This document shows, piece by piece, positions 53,283 to 62,676 of a stretch of DNA of 64,000 nt (position 1 is its first letter; the number at the start of each line of letters is the position of its first letter). The position numbers and the translations under genes were made by a program. The notes under the pieces are model-generated. The model was not told the origin of the DNA. It saw nothing but the letters and a program-made list of their open reading frames with translations, and made no database searches. Source of the DNA: Sutterella megalosphaeroides (GTDB lineage Bacteria > Pseudomonadota > Gammaproteobacteria > Burkholderiales > Burkholderiaceae_F); contig NZ_AP018786.1 in assembly GCF_003609995.1 (NCBI RefSeq), positions 2,490,001-2,554,000 of the forward strand. The letters run 5' to 3'.

Positions 53283-54572
53283 TCAGAATTTGCTGAAGGT
53301 GCGCGCTTCGGGAAAGCGCATCGAGAAGGTTGACCCTTTGCCCGGCGTCGACTCGATGGCAAGGGTCCCGCCGTTGTGGCGCAGGATGTGCTTGACGATC
53401 GCAAGCCCCAGACCCGTGCCGCCCGTGGCGCGCGAGCGCCCTTTGTCGACGCGGTAAAAGCGCTCGGTCAATCGGGGGATGTGCTTTGCGTCGATCCCGA
53501 TCCCCGTGTCCGTTACGGAAAAGCACGAGCCCGTGCCGTACCGCCCCCATCGCACCGTAATGCTGCCGCCCTCGGGCGTGTAGCGTACGGCGTTCGAGAC
53601 GAGATTCATCGCGGCGCTGCGCAGTTCGTCGGCGAAGCCCACAAGCGAGACATCCTCGATTTCCACGAGGAAATCGTGCTTGCCCATGGAGAGGGCTTTC
53701 CCTTCGCGCACCACGTCTTCGACGAGCTTCGGCATGGCGACGACGTCGGGTTCGTCCGTCGACCCTTCGTCTTCGTTCTCAAGGCGCGAGAGCGTCAGAA
53801 GATCGTCGAGAAGCATCCGCATGCGCTTCGTTTGTTCGCGCATGAGCGAGCGGTGGTAGGCGAGCACCTCGCGGTTCGCTCCATCGTCGTCCTTTTCGAG
53901 GTCCAAAAACCCGCTGATGACGGTGAGAGGCGTGCGGAGTTCGTGGCTCACGTTCGCGACGAAATCGCGGCGCACCTCTTCGAGGCGTCGCCCTTCGGTG
54001 ACGTCGCGCGTGACGATCATCGTGTGGCGCGCGTCGGGCGCAACCGCCGCCACTTCGAGGATGAAGTTCGTGCCTTCGGGCTCCGTCACGAAGGGAGCCT
54101 TGTAGTCGCGCGTCAGCATCCACTGGCGAAGCCGCTCGTCGTGAAGCACGTCGAAAAGGGGCTTCCCGACCACATCGGGCGTGAAGCCCAGGTGACGAAG
54201 CGCCATGTCATTGAGCCACTCGATCTGGTTGTCGTCGCGCAGAATCACGACGCCTTCGGGCAGGAGTGCGAGCGTTTGACGGTAGCGGAAGTCGCGGTCT
54301 CGGATGCGTCGGGCTTTTCGTTCGTCTTCGTGCACGAGCTCGCGCCACATCAGGACCGTGAGCAAAAGCAAAATCGTCGTCCCCGCTCCCCAGAGCAGAA
54401 GCGCGGCGTCGAGACTGCCCGCAAGGCCAACCGCAATCGCCGCGGCCGCCAAAACGCAAAAGCCCCCGATGAGAGCGAACCCCCGGGAGCGCATGAGTTC
54501 GATGTCGACCCTCCGATCGGGCAGGCTCATGCCGTATCCGTTCGGATTGGGTTCCTGTGTCAGATGGCTCAC
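53283..54572 (-). CDS. phoR: Phosphate-regulon sensor histidine kinase PhoR
   Basis: PhoR senses the state of the Pst transporter through PhoU and phosphorylates PhoB. The 429-residue protein has two membrane helices (about 34-52 and 58-75), a PAS domain (about 98-190), the H-box NVSHELRTPLT with His210, and the ATPase domain (NLVSNAVRYTP N-box, DTGIGID G1, GGTGLGLAIVKHI G2). Its ATG overlaps the phoB stop (ATGA), so the pair is translationally coupled. It is the last gene of the operon and is followed by a strong terminator. Confidence 0.97.
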   Translation of the reverse strand: MSHLTQEPNPNGYGMSLPDRRVDIELMRSRGFALIGGFCVLAAAAIAVGLAGSLDAALLLWGAGTTILLLLTVLMWRELVHEDERKARRIRDRDFRYRQTLALLPEGVVILRDDNQIEWLNDMALRHLGFTPDVVGKPLFDVLHDERLRQWMLTRDYKAPFVTEPEGTNFILEVAAVAPDARHTMIVTRDVTEGRRLEEVRRDFVANVSHELRTPLTVISGFLDLEKDDDGANREVLAYHRSLMREQTKRMRMLLDDLLTLSRLENEDEGSTDEPDVVAMPKLVEDVVREGKALSMGKHDFLVEIEDVSLVGFADELRSAAMNLVSNAVRYTPEGGSITVRWGRYGTGSCFSVTDTGIGIDAKHIPRLTERFYRVDKGRSRATGGTGLGLAIVKHILRHNGGTLAIESTPGKGSTFSMRFPEARTFSKF

Positions 54573-55324
54573 GATCCGTAATCCTTGGCTCGATACCCGA
54601 CCCCGCGAACGGTCTCGACGAAATCTTCCGCCGACGTACCCGCCAGAATCTTACGGAGTCGCAACATGTGAACGTCCACCGTCCGTTCGTCGACGAAGGC
54701 CGTCTGCCACACCGATTCCAGAAGCTGAGCGCGCGAGAAAACGCGACCGGGCTTTTCGGCAAAAAGCTTGAGAAGCTTGAATTCCTTCACGGAGAGACGA
54801 ACGGGCTTGCCGTCGATCGCAACTTCGAACTTCGATTCGTCGATGCGAATCGGCCCGCAAACGACCGCGGTCTCCCGCGGTTCCGCGCGCCGCTCGGCTC
54901 CGTCCTCCGCCTCGTTCGGGCTCGGACGGCGCCGCAGTTGCGTGCGGATGCGCGCGACGAGCTCGCGGGGCAAAAAGGGCTTCACGATGTAGTCGTCCGC
55001 CCCCGTCTCCAGGCCGCACACGCGGTCCGCTTCGGCCCCTCGGGCTGTCAGCATGATGACGGGAATCGACGACCAGGCGCGGTCGCTGCGAAGCTCCTTG
55101 AGCCAGTCGAGCCCGGACATGTCGGGCAACATCCAGTCGAGGAGGATCAAGTCGGGGCGCGAGGCGGCGAGCGCTGCCCGCGCGGACGCGATATCTTCGG
55201 CGCGGTTCACCCGGAACCCTTCGCTCTCGCACACGAAGGCGACGAGTTCGCGGATGGCCGTTTCGTCTTCGACGATCAGAAGTTCAGGCATTTCGGTCGG
55301 GGAAAGGTTTTCCAACGACGTCAT
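54569..55324 (-). CDS. phoB: Phosphate-regulon response regulator PhoB
   Basis: PhoB activates Pho-box promoters when phosphorylated. The 251-residue protein has a receiver domain (acidic pocket Glu19-Asp20, phosphorylation site Asp63 in ILLDWMLPD, conserved Lys in IVKPF) and an OmpR-type winged-helix DNA-binding domain (LSVKEFKLLKLF, ending RTVDVHMLRLRK and VRGVGYRA). I start at ATG 55324, which has AAGG upstream, 11 nt after phoU; an ATG 11 codons later (MPELLIVEDE) is the shorter E. coli-like alternative. Confidence 0.96.
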   Translation of the reverse strand: MTSLENLSPTEMPELLIVEDETAIRELVAFVCESEGFRVNRAEDIASARAALAASRPDLILLDWMLPDMSGLDWLKELRSDRAWSSIPVIMLTARGAEADRVCGLETGADDYIVKPFLPRELVARIRTQLRRRPSPNEAEDGAERRAEPRETAVVCGPIRIDESKFEVAIDGKPVRLSVKEFKLLKLFAEKPGRVFSRAQLLESVWQTAFVDERTVDVHMLRLRKILAGTSAEDFVETVRGVGYRAKDYGS

Positions 55325-55335
55325 TCTACGGCCTT

Positions 55336-56022
55336 TCACGCTTGAGTCGAGGTTTCGTGACGGATGTCGACGCCTTCGCGGATGAAGACGACCGCTTCGG
55401 CGACGTTCGTGAGGTGCGCCCCCACGCGTTCGAGCGACTTCGCGATGCGGATGAGTTCGAGTCCGTCGGGAACGTCCGTGCGACCTTCCTTCAGGTGTTC
55501 GACGAGTGCCACGACGGCCGCATGCACTTCCGAGACGACGACGGGCTGACGCGCTAGCACCGCGCGGGCCTTTTCGACGTCGAAGTCTTCGACGGCAAGG
55601 AGCGCCTCGGTCGTCATGACAAGGAGATGCGCGTGGATCGTAAGGAGCGCGTCGCGCGTCGTGAGAAGCTGCCCTTCGAGGGACGAACTCATCTTGCGCA
55701 CCCCTTTGGCGGCGTTTCGCACTTCGTCGCCCATGCGCTCGAAGTCGATCGTCATGCGCAGGCACCCGAGCAGCATTCGAAGATCGATCGCCTGGGGCTG
55801 ACGGCTCGAGAGAATGCATTCGATGAAGGCGTCGAGATCCTTTTCCTGACGGTTGATGTCGACGTCCGCAGCTTCGATTTCACTCGCTTCCCGGTGGTCG
55901 AGCTTCAAAAGCACGAGACCGACGGCGTCGAGCTGACGACGCACCGCACGCCCCATTTCGAGCATGTTGTGCCTGAGTTTGTTCAATTCCTCGTCGAAGC
56001 GTTTGATGATGTGCTGTTCCAT
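55336..56022 (-). CDS. phoU: Phosphate signalling protein PhoU
   Basis: PhoU couples the PstSCAB transporter to PhoR and restrains phosphate signalling. The 228-residue, all-helical protein shows two PhoU repeats, each with a metal-binding-like pattern (RMTIDFERMGDEVRNAAK near 100-117; ELIRIAKSLERVGAHLTNVAE near the C-terminus). It starts MEQHIIKRFDEEL with GGAGAACC upstream, 14 nt after pstB. Normal length. Confidence 0.96.
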   Translation of the reverse strand: MEQHIIKRFDEELNKLRHNMLEMGRAVRRQLDAVGLVLLKLDHREASEIEAADVDINRQEKDLDAFIECILSSRQPQAIDLRMLLGCLRMTIDFERMGDEVRNAAKGVRKMSSSLEGQLLTTRDALLTIHAHLLVMTTEALLAVEDFDVEKARAVLARQPVVVSEVHAAVVALVEHLKEGRTDVPDGLELIRIAKSLERVGAHLTNVAEAVVFIREGVDIRHETSTQA

Positions 56023-56036
56023 GGTGGTTCTCCAAA

Positions 56037-56828
56037 TCAGCCGAAGCGGCCCGTAATGTAGTCTTCGGTGGCCTTCTGCTGCGGGCGGGTGAAGATCGTG
56101 CGCGTGTCGCCGAATTCGACGAGTTCGCCGAGGTACATGAAGGCGGTGTAGTCCGAGATGCGGGCGGCCTGCTGCATACTGTGCGTGACGATGACGACCG
56201 TGTAGTCCTTCTTCAGTTCGTCGATGAGCGTTTCGATGCGGGCGGTCGAAATCGGGTCGAGCGCCGAGCAGGGTTCGTCGAGCAGGAGCACTTCGGGCTT
56301 TACGGCGATGCCGCGCGCGATGCAAAGACGCTGCTGCTGACCGCCCGAGAGCGACGTTCCGGGCTGTTGGAGCTTGTCCTTCACGTCGTCCCAGAGCGCC
56401 GCCTTGTGGAGCGCCCAATGGACGCGCTCTTCCATGTCGGCCTTCGAGAGCTTCTCGCGAAGACGCACGCCGTAGGCGACGTTTTCGAAAATCGACATCG
56501 GGAAGGGGGTCGGGCGCTGGAACACCATGCCGATGCGGGCGCGCAGATCCGTCACGTCGATGTCGCGCGAGAGGATGTCGAGGTCGCCCATGTGGAGGTA
56601 CCCTTCGGCGCGCTGACCGGGATAGAGATCCTGCATCCGGTTGAAGGAGCGCAAAAGCGTCGACTTGCCGCAACCCGAGGGGCCGATGAAGGCGGTAACG
56701 CACCCTTCGGGAATCTTCATCGTGATGTTTTTGACGGCGTGAAAGTCCCCGTAGTAGAGGTTCAGGTCACGCATTTCGATCTTGGCCGGCGGCATTTCGC
56801 GCGGCGTTGCGGAGTTGGTCGTATCCAT
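56037..56828 (-). CDS. pstB: Phosphate ABC transporter ATP-binding protein PstB
   Basis: PstB energises phosphate import. The 263-residue protein has Walker [10 protein letters not shown] (49-57), the Q-loop region, the ABC signature LSGGQQQR, Walker B ([16 protein letters not shown]) and the H-loop ([10 protein letters not shown]). The N-terminal about 15 residues are variable. It lies 30 nt after pstA and 14 nt before phoU in the pst-pho operon. Confidence 0.97.
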   Translation of the reverse strand: MDTTNSATPREMPPAKIEMRDLNLYYGDFHAVKNITMKIPEGCVTAFIGPSGCGKSTLLRSFNRMQDLYPGQRAEGYLHMGDLDILSRDIDVTDLRARIGMVFQRPTPFPMSIFENVAYGVRLREKLSKADMEERVHWALHKAALWDDVKDKLQQPGTSLSGGQQQRLCIARGIAVKPEVLLLDEPCSALDPISTARIETLIDELKKDYTVVIVTHSMQQAARISDYTAFMYLGELVEFGDTRTIFTRPQQKATEDYITGRFG

Positions 56829-56858
56829 TTTTCAACTGAATTTCATTCGGGTGTACGG

Positions 56859-57719
56859 TCAGCGGGAGCGGCGGCGTTCGCGCAGCCAGATCGCGGCCGA
56901 GCTCATGACGAGAACGAGGAGCAGAAGGACGAGAGCCGTGCCGTACTGCAAGGGGCGCGTCGCTTCGATGTTGGTCCCGGAGGTCGCCATGACGTAGATG
57001 TGGTAGGGAAGCGCCATCACGGGCTCAAAGAGCGATGCGCCTTCCTTCGGGGTGAAAAAGACGCTGCCCGTGTACATGATCGCGGCCGTTTCACCCGCGG
57101 CACGCGAAAGCGCCAGGATCGACCCCGTCAGCACGCCCGGAAGCGCGTTGGGAAGAATCACCTTCGTGATCGTCTCGAAGCGCGAGGCGCCGAGCGCGAG
57201 ACTCGCTTCGCGCCACTCCTGGGGCACCTGCGAGAGGGCCGCCTCGGTCGTGTTGATGATGATTGGGAGCGACAAGACGGCGAGCGTCAGGATCCCCGAG
57301 AGGAGACTCACGCCGAAGCCGCAGAAGACCACGAAAAAGGTGAGGCCGAAGAGGCCGAAAACGATCGAGGGAACGCCAGCGAGGTTCGCGATCGAGAGGC
57401 GCGTGAGCGTCACCCAGGCCGAGTCCTTCGCGTACTCGTGCAGATAGACCGCGCTCATGACGCCGAGCGGCAGCGCGATCACCAGAGCCCCCGCCGCAAG
57501 GAGGAAGGTCCCGACCAGGCAGGGCCAGATCCCCCCTTCCGTCATCATGTTGCGGGGCGCTTCGGTCAGAAACTCCCACGAGAGCCCCGGCAGGGCTTCG
57601 ACGACGATCAGACCGATGATCGCAAGGAGCGAACCGATGTTGATGATGGCCGCCGCACGCATGAAGCCGAAGCCCATGCGTTCCGTAATCGTGCGGCTCG
57701 TGCGATTCGTCGAAATCAT
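56859..57719 (-). CDS. pstA: Phosphate ABC transporter permease PstA
   Basis: A 286-residue inner-membrane permease with about six helices. It shows the binding-protein-dependent permease loop EWREASLALGASRFETI (EAA motif) and phosphate-permease segments (FGLFGLTFFVVF, SRAAGETAAIMYTG). Its ATG at 57719 overlaps the pstC stop codon (ATGA), so translation is coupled; the longer open frame upstream is only the overlap with pstC. Confidence 0.96.
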   Translation of the reverse strand: MISTNRTSRTITERMGFGFMRAAAIINIGSLLAIIGLIVVEALPGLSWEFLTEAPRNMMTEGGIWPCLVGTFLLAAGALVIALPLGVMSAVYLHEYAKDSAWVTLTRLSIANLAGVPSIVFGLFGLTFFVVFCGFGVSLLSGILTLAVLSLPIIINTTEAALSQVPQEWREASLALGASRFETITKVILPNALPGVLTGSILALSRAAGETAAIMYTGSVFFTPKEGASLFEPVMALPYHIYVMATSGTNIEATRPLQYGTALVLLLLVLVMSSAAIWLRERRRSR

Positions 57720-58600
57720 GCTTTGAGACTCATGCGGCGGGTGAAGTACCACGCCATAAGGTTGAAGACAAACGTGAGGAGGAAGAGAACGAGACCCGTC
57801 GCATAAAGCGCGTGGTAGTGTTCCCCGCCGACCGCGGCTTCGGCCATTTCGGCCGCGATGCTCGCCGTCATCGGACGCACCGGGTCGAAGATGCTCTCCG
57901 GAATGATCCCGGCGCCGCCCGCCACCATGAGCACCACCATCGTTTCGCCGATCACTCGGGAAATACCGAGCATCACGGCGGTGCCGATGCCGCCCATGGC
58001 CCAACGGAGTTCAACGCGAACGAGCGTTTCCCAGCGCGTCGCGCCGAGCGCGAGACTCGCTTCGCGCAGACCCGCGGGCACGTTTTTGAGGGCGTCCTCG
58101 GAAATCGACGCGATGGTCGGCACGCACATGAAGGCGAGCATCAACGCGGCGTTCGTGAGGTTGAGGCCCGAAGCGAGGTTGAAGGTGTTTTGCAACCAGG
58201 GCGCAACCACCACCATCCCGACGAAACCGATCACGACGGAGGGAAGCGCCGCCATCAGTTCGATGAGGGGCTTGGCGATGCGGCGCACGGGTTCGGGCAT
58301 CCCGCAGTGCATCGCACAGGCGGTGAGCACGCCGAACGGAACCGCGATGAGGGTCGTCAGAACCGCAGCGGCCAAAGAGCCCGTAACGAGGGCGCCGATC
58401 CCGAAGACGGGCAGTTCGTCCGTCGGGTACCACTCGGTCGAAAAGAGAAAGTCCGTGAGGGAGACGTCGCGCAGGATCGGGAACGCTTGGGTGCACAAAA
58501 AGAGCACGATGGCGGCAAGCGCAATGACGCTTACCGCCGCCGCGGCTCCCAGCATTCCCCGAAAAGCCCGGTCCACCCTAAGCTTTGCGGGAAGAGCCAT
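57716..58600 (-). CDS. pstC: Phosphate ABC transporter permease PstC
   Basis: A 294-residue inner-membrane permease, partner of PstA. The EAA loop is GLREASLALGATRWETL; GVISRVIGETMVVLM-like and LPSVVIGFVGMVVVAPWL segments are typical. It starts MALPAKLRVDRAFRGML with GGAGCATAACGG upstream, 18 nt after pstS. Slightly shorter than the E. coli protein (319). Confidence 0.96.
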   Translation of the reverse strand: MALPAKLRVDRAFRGMLGAAAAVSVIALAAIVLFLCTQAFPILRDVSLTDFLFSTEWYPTDELPVFGIGALVTGSLAAAVLTTLIAVPFGVLTACAMHCGMPEPVRRIAKPLIELMAALPSVVIGFVGMVVVAPWLQNTFNLASGLNLTNAALMLAFMCVPTIASISEDALKNVPAGLREASLALGATRWETLVRVELRWAMGGIGTAVMLGISRVIGETMVVLMVAGGAGIIPESIFDPVRPMTASIAAEMAEAAVGGEHYHALYATGLVLFLLTFVFNLMAWYFTRRMSLKA

Positions 58601-58618
58601 CCGTTATGCTCCCGAAAA

Positions 58619-59431
58619 TCAGAGCGTGGGAACGAAGCCCGACTTCTGAACGAGGGCCTGACCGTCCTTGCTCATCATGAAGTCGATCACGGCCTTTGCA
58701 TCGCCCTGAGGTTCGCCCGAGGTGAAGAGGTAGAGGTCGCGCGAGATGGGCCAGGTCTTGTTCTTGGCCGTTTCCATGGCGGGCTTGACGCCGTCGACTT
58801 CAAGACCGTGCGTCTGGTTGTCGAGGTAGCCGATGCCGATGTAGCCGATCGCGTTCGGGTTCGAGGTCACGGCCTGAACAACGCCGCCCGAGGAGCTCTG
58901 AAGCAGAGCGCGGGGCGAAACGCGGGTCTTGCCCATGACGAGTTCCTGCCAGGATTCGAACGTGCCCGAGGAGGAGTCGCGACCGATCACGACGACAGGA
59001 GCGTCGTTGCCGCCGACTTCCTTCCAGCTCTTGATCTTGCCGGCGAAAATGTCGCGGAGCTGATCCTTCGTGAGGCCCTTCACGGGGTTGGCGTTGTTCA
59101 CGACGGGGATGATGGCGTCGTAAGCCACCGTGAAGCGGACGGCCTTGGCGCCCTTGGCCTCGAGGGCCTTCGCTTCCTTGTCCTTCAGGTCGCGCGAGGA
59201 CATGGCGATGTCGGTCATCTTGTCCTGAAGCGCCTTGATGCCGTTGCCCGAGCCCGTGCCCGAGATGGTGATCGTCACGTCCTTGTGAGCGGCCATGAAG
59301 CTTTCGGCCACCTGCTGCATGGCGGGAAGAACGGTCGTCGAACCGTTGATCGTCACCGTGCCGGCGTACGCCGAACCCATCACCATCATGCCCGCGAGGG
59401 CGCCCATCGTCATCAACTTAGCATTCGTCAT
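58619..59431 (-). CDS. pstS: Periplasmic phosphate-binding protein PstS
   Basis: PstS captures phosphate in the periplasm for PstCAB. The 270-residue protein has a signal peptide ending at GSAYA (about residue 23), then the phosphate-site motifs TINGSTTVLP, GTGSGNGIKALQ, AMSSRDLKDKE and GRDSSSGTFESW. It is shorter than E. coli PstS (346), matching the compact PstS type of many bacteria. It heads the pstSCAB-phoU-phoB-phoR operon and stands behind a strong Pho box. The open frame upstream of 59431 is spurious and covers the tRNA region. Confidence 0.97.
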   Translation of the reverse strand: MTNAKLMTMGALAGMMVMGSAYAGTVTINGSTTVLPAMQQVAESFMAAHKDVTITISGTGSGNGIKALQDKMTDIAMSSRDLKDKEAKALEAKGAKAVRFTVAYDAIIPVVNNANPVKGLTKDQLRDIFAGKIKSWKEVGGNDAPVVVIGRDSSSGTFESWQELVMGKTRVSPRALLQSSSGGVVQAVTSNPNAIGYIGIGYLDNQTHGLEVDGVKPAMETAKNKTWPISRDLYLFTSGEPQGDAKAVIDFMMSKDGQALVQKSGFVPTL

Positions 59432-59516
59432 TTTGACTGTGTCCAATCTGTTCGTTTCATTGGCGGCAACCCCGGCCCCATCGACCGGTTGAGTGCTCTT
59501 TGTCGCCGCGAAAGGA

Positions 59517-59572
59517 AGTATGGAGATGCGGTTTGACGACCCCGTGACGAGTTGATGACGTTTTCGTGACAG
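59517..59572 (-). promoter_or_regulatory. Pho-box promoter of the pst-pho operon
   Basis: Four direct repeats spaced exactly 11 nt on the minus strand (TGTCAC, CGTCAT, CGTCAC, CGTCAA; first T at 59571) match tandem PhoB half-sites, i.e. two Pho boxes. A -10 element CATACT (59522-59517) lies at the proper distance downstream, with transcription starting near 59510, about 80 nt before pstS. Autoregulation by PhoB is expected. Confidence 0.85.
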
Positions 59573-59593
59573 GGCGGGGGTCGGATCGGACGC

Positions 59594-59630
59594 AAAAAAA
59601 TGAAAGGGGCCGATCCGAAGATCGGCCCCT
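59594..59630 (-). terminator. Intrinsic terminator of tRNA-Pro
   Basis: Perfect 11-bp stem AGGGGCCGATC (59605-59615) / GATCGGCCCCT (59620-59630) with a TTCG tetraloop on the transcript, followed by TTCATTTTTTT. It insulates the Pho promoter from upstream transcription. Confidence 0.9.
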
Positions 59631-59645
59631 CTCGAGGAATTCTTG

Positions 59646-59723
<78 letters not shown>

Positions 59724-59798
59724 CAACCAAGGCTGTGAATATTACCTGAGGTCTCGGAAAAAAGCAAGGCGTCGATTCGATCGAGCGCTCGCTTCCGT

Positions 59799-60161
59799 TC
59801 AGCGCTTCGGCTTTTCGTCCCAGGGCCCCGACTGAGGCACGAGATTTTCCGTCACGCGGGCGTTCAAGGTGCCCGAGGGATGGAAGGTGACGACGCGACG
59901 CTCCGTGATGATCACGGTTTCGCCCGTCTTCAGGTTGCGCCCGGGGCGCGCCACCTTGTCGCGAACGGAAAAGTTCCCGAGGCCCGGAATCTTGACGGTG
60001 TCGCCGCGGACGAGGTGTTCGGAAATCAATTCGAAGAAGCCTTCGACGAAGCCCTTGGCGGTGGGGCGGTCGATGTCGAAGTGCTGCATGAGCACTTCGG
60101 CCAACCCCGCCTTGTTGAGCGTGCTGCTGCCCGAGGTCTCGGGCGTATCGTAGTGAAACAT
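59799..60161 (-). CDS. ihfA: Integration host factor alpha subunit
   Basis: IHF-alpha pairs with IHF-beta to bend DNA by about 160 degrees at recombination, replication and promoter sites. The 120-residue protein has the DNABII fold (LNKAGLAEVLMQHFDI, VKIPGLGNFSVRDK) and the beta-arm motif RPGRNLKTGE. It is slightly longer at both ends than E. coli IhfA (99). A terminator-like hairpin between pheT and this gene ends about 15 nt before its ATG. Shine-Dalgarno AGGAAA. Confidence 0.95.
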   Translation of the reverse strand: MFHYDTPETSGSSTLNKAGLAEVLMQHFDIDRPTAKGFVEGFFELISEHLVRGDTVKIPGLGNFSVRDKVARPGRNLKTGETVIITERRVVTFHPSGTLNARVTENLVPQSGPWDEKPKR

Positions 60162-60174
60162 GAAGGTTTCCTGG

Positions 60175-60217
60175 CAAAAAACGACGTGCGGACCGGTCCG
60201 CGAAGACCGGTCCGCAC
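60175..60217 (-). terminator. Terminator-like hairpin between pheT and ihfA
   Basis: Perfect 13-bp stem (60186-60198 / 60205-60217) with a 6-nt loop; after a 4-nt gap the minus strand has six Ts (60181-60176), about 15 nt before the ihfA ATG. It may separate or modulate ihfA expression from the pheST operon. Confidence 0.72.
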
Positions 60218-60238
60218 ATTTTACATAGAAATCAACAG

Positions 60239-62656
60239 TTAAGAGCGAAGATGTGCACCTTCGCGCTCCAGCACTTCGAGAATCGCCTTCATGGCCGCAT
60301 CGGCCTCTTCTTCGGTGACGGGCTCTTCGCCGCGCGCGACGAGTTCGACGGCAAAGGCAAGCGACTTCTCACCCGCGGCCTCCGGATCCTTCGGACGGTA
60401 GAGGTCGAAGAGTCGGAAGTCCGCCACGGGCGCGAGACGCGGGTCGGCCACCTGCGCGTTGTGCACGGCGCGGTTGAGGCGGGCGACTTCCATGTCGGCG
60501 GGCACCACCACGGCGATGTCGCGCGTCATGGGCTGGAACTTCGAGACCGGACGATAGACGGGGAGTTCCGTCGTAAGAAGAGGCTGCACCTCGATGTCGA
60601 AGACGATCGGCGCGTGCGGCAGATCGTACGTACGGCAGGTGCGCGGATGCAGTTCGCCGATGAAGCCGATGCGCTTTTCACCGATATAGACGGCGGCGCT
60701 GCGGCCGGGATGAAGGCCGGGGAAGCTCGCGCGAACGAAGCGCGCCTTCAGGGGCGCAACGAGCCGCTCAAGGTCGCCCTTCAGGTCGAAGAAGTCGACC
60801 GCACGGGCGGGAACGCCCCACTGCGGATTCACCGCAGGACCGTACGCAAGGCCCGCGATGTGAAGCGGCTGACGCACGCCCTTCACGGTCCATTCGCCGT
60901 CGTCCACCGCGGGATCGGGCAGGAACACGCGACCGAGTTCGAAGACGCGAACGCGCTCCGCACGACGGTTGAGGTTGTACTTGAGGATGTCGACGAGACC
61001 GCCCACGAGCTGCGTGCGCATCACCGAGAGGTGCGAAGCGATCGGGTTGAGGAGCTTGATCGGCGTTTCGTTCGCGGCGAAATCCTTTTCCCAGGCTTCG
61101 GGGACGAACGAGAAGTTGATGAGCTCCTGGTAGCCGAGGTTCGCCATCGCGAGACGCAGGGCGTGCGCCGAACGGGAGTTTTCCTTGGGCGACTTCATCG
61201 CGGCGGGAGCCATCGGGGGACGATCGGGAAGCTTCTCGTAGCCGTAAAGACGGGCGACCTCTTCGATCAGGTCCTCTTCGATTTCGATGTCGAAGCGGTA
61301 CGCGGGCGGCGTCACCGTAAAGACGCTGCCGTCGAATTCGTACGCGAACCCGAGACGCTTGAAGGTTTCCTCCATCGATTCGACCGGGATCGGCATGCCG
61401 ATCACCTTGAGGCAGCGGTCGACGCGCATCGCGACGGGCTTGCGTTCCGGGAGAGCGAGGATCCGATCGTCGACCGGACCCGTCTTCGTTTCAGGCGTGC
61501 CGCAGATGTCGAGAACGAGCTTCGTTACGTATTCGAGGTGTTCGGCGGTCGTCGAAAAGTCGACGCCGCGCTCGAACCGGTAGGCCGCATCGGTCGAGAA
61601 GTTGAGCTTGCGGCAACGGCCCTGAACGGCTTCCTGCTGCCAGAAGGCCGCTTCGATGAAGAGGTCCGTCGTTTCGTCGGAAATCGAGGTCTTTTCGCCG
61701 CCCATGATCCCCGCGAGGCATTCGGGCGTGTCGCCGTCGCAGATGACGCCGTAGTAGTCGTCGATCGCCTTCGTCTGGCCGTTGAGGAGCTTCACCTCTT
61801 CGCCTTCGCGACCCCAGCGGACGGTGAGGCTCCCGTTTTCGATCTTCGAGAGGTCGAAGAAGTGGGTCGGACGGCCGAGCTCGAGCATGACGTAGTTCGA
61901 GATGTCGACGAGGGCCGAAATCGAGCGCTGGCCCGCCCCTTCGAGGCGTTCCTTCATCCAGGCCGGGGTCTTCGCCTTGGCGTTGACGCCGCGGATGACG
62001 CGACCCGAGAAGCGCCCGCAGAGGTCGGACGCTTCGACCGCAACGGGAAGCACTTCGTCCGTCGTCGGTTCGACCTTCACCGTTTCGGGAAGATGGAGGG
62101 GCGCCCCCGTCACGGCGTGCAGATCGCGCGCCACGCCGACGAGCGAAAGCGCGTCGCCGCGGTTGGGCGTCAGCTTGATTTCGATGCGCGCGTCGTCGAG
62201 CTTCGCGTACTCGCGAATGTCGACGCCGACGGGAGCGTCGTCCGGAAGAATCCAAATGCCGCCGTGTTCGTCGTTGATGCCGAGTTCGCGCGTCGAGCAA
62301 AGCATCCCCATCGAGACGACGCCGCGAAGCTTCGACTTCTTGATCTTGAAGTCGCCCGGGAGCACCGCGCCGATCGTGGCGCAGGCGACCTTGATGCCCG
62401 CACGCACATTCGGAGCACCGCAGACGATCTGCAGCGTCTCACCCGTGCCGGCGTTCACTTCGCACACGTGGAGGTGATCGGAATTTTCATGGTCGCGGCA
62501 CGTCAGCACTTCGGCCACGACGACGCCCGTGAAGGCCGGCGCCATGGAGGTGACGTCTTCGACTTCCAAACCCGCCATGGTGAGCGCTTCCGCGAGCTCT
62601 TCGGTGCTCAGGTTCGGATTGATGTAGTGGCGCAGCCACGCTTCAGAGAAAAGCAT
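60239..62656 (-). CDS. pheT: Phenylalanyl-tRNA synthetase beta subunit
   Basis: PheT is the tRNA-recognition and editing subunit of the alpha2-beta2 synthetase. The 805-residue protein has the N-terminal tRNA-binding EMAP-like domain (about 39-148, GVVVAEVLTCRDHENSDHL), the B3/B4 editing module with its FFDLSKIENGSL region, the B5 domain (RYEFDGSVFTVTPPAYRFDIEIEEDL pattern) and the C-terminal FDX-ACB anticodon domain (PVSKFQPMTRDIAVVVP). Normal length. It lies 20 nt after pheS. Confidence 0.97.
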   Translation of the reverse strand: MLFSEAWLRHYINPNLSTEELAEALTMAGLEVEDVTSMAPAFTGVVVAEVLTCRDHENSDHLHVCEVNAGTGETLQIVCGAPNVRAGIKVACATIGAVLPGDFKIKKSKLRGVVSMGMLCSTRELGINDEHGGIWILPDDAPVGVDIREYAKLDDARIEIKLTPNRGDALSLVGVARDLHAVTGAPLHLPETVKVEPTTDEVLPVAVEASDLCGRFSGRVIRGVNAKAKTPAWMKERLEGAGQRSISALVDISNYVMLELGRPTHFFDLSKIENGSLTVRWGREGEEVKLLNGQTKAIDDYYGVICDGDTPECLAGIMGGEKTSISDETTDLFIEAAFWQQEAVQGRCRKLNFSTDAAYRFERGVDFSTTAEHLEYVTKLVLDICGTPETKTGPVDDRILALPERKPVAMRVDRCLKVIGMPIPVESMEETFKRLGFAYEFDGSVFTVTPPAYRFDIEIEEDLIEEVARLYGYEKLPDRPPMAPAAMKSPKENSRSAHALRLAMANLGYQELINFSFVPEAWEKDFAANETPIKLLNPIASHLSVMRTQLVGGLVDILKYNLNRRAERVRVFELGRVFLPDPAVDDGEWTVKGVRQPLHIAGLAYGPAVNPQWGVPARAVDFFDLKGDLERLVAPLKARFVRASFPGLHPGRSAAVYIGEKRIGFIGELHPRTCRTYDLPHAPIVFDIEVQPLLTTELPVYRPVSKFQPMTRDIAVVVPADMEVARLNRAVHNAQVADPRLAPVADFRLFDLYRPKDPEAAGEKSLAFAVELVARGEEPVTEEEADAAMKAILEVLEREGAHLRS

Positions 62657-62676
62657 GTCGTAAATCCTTTGAGCGA

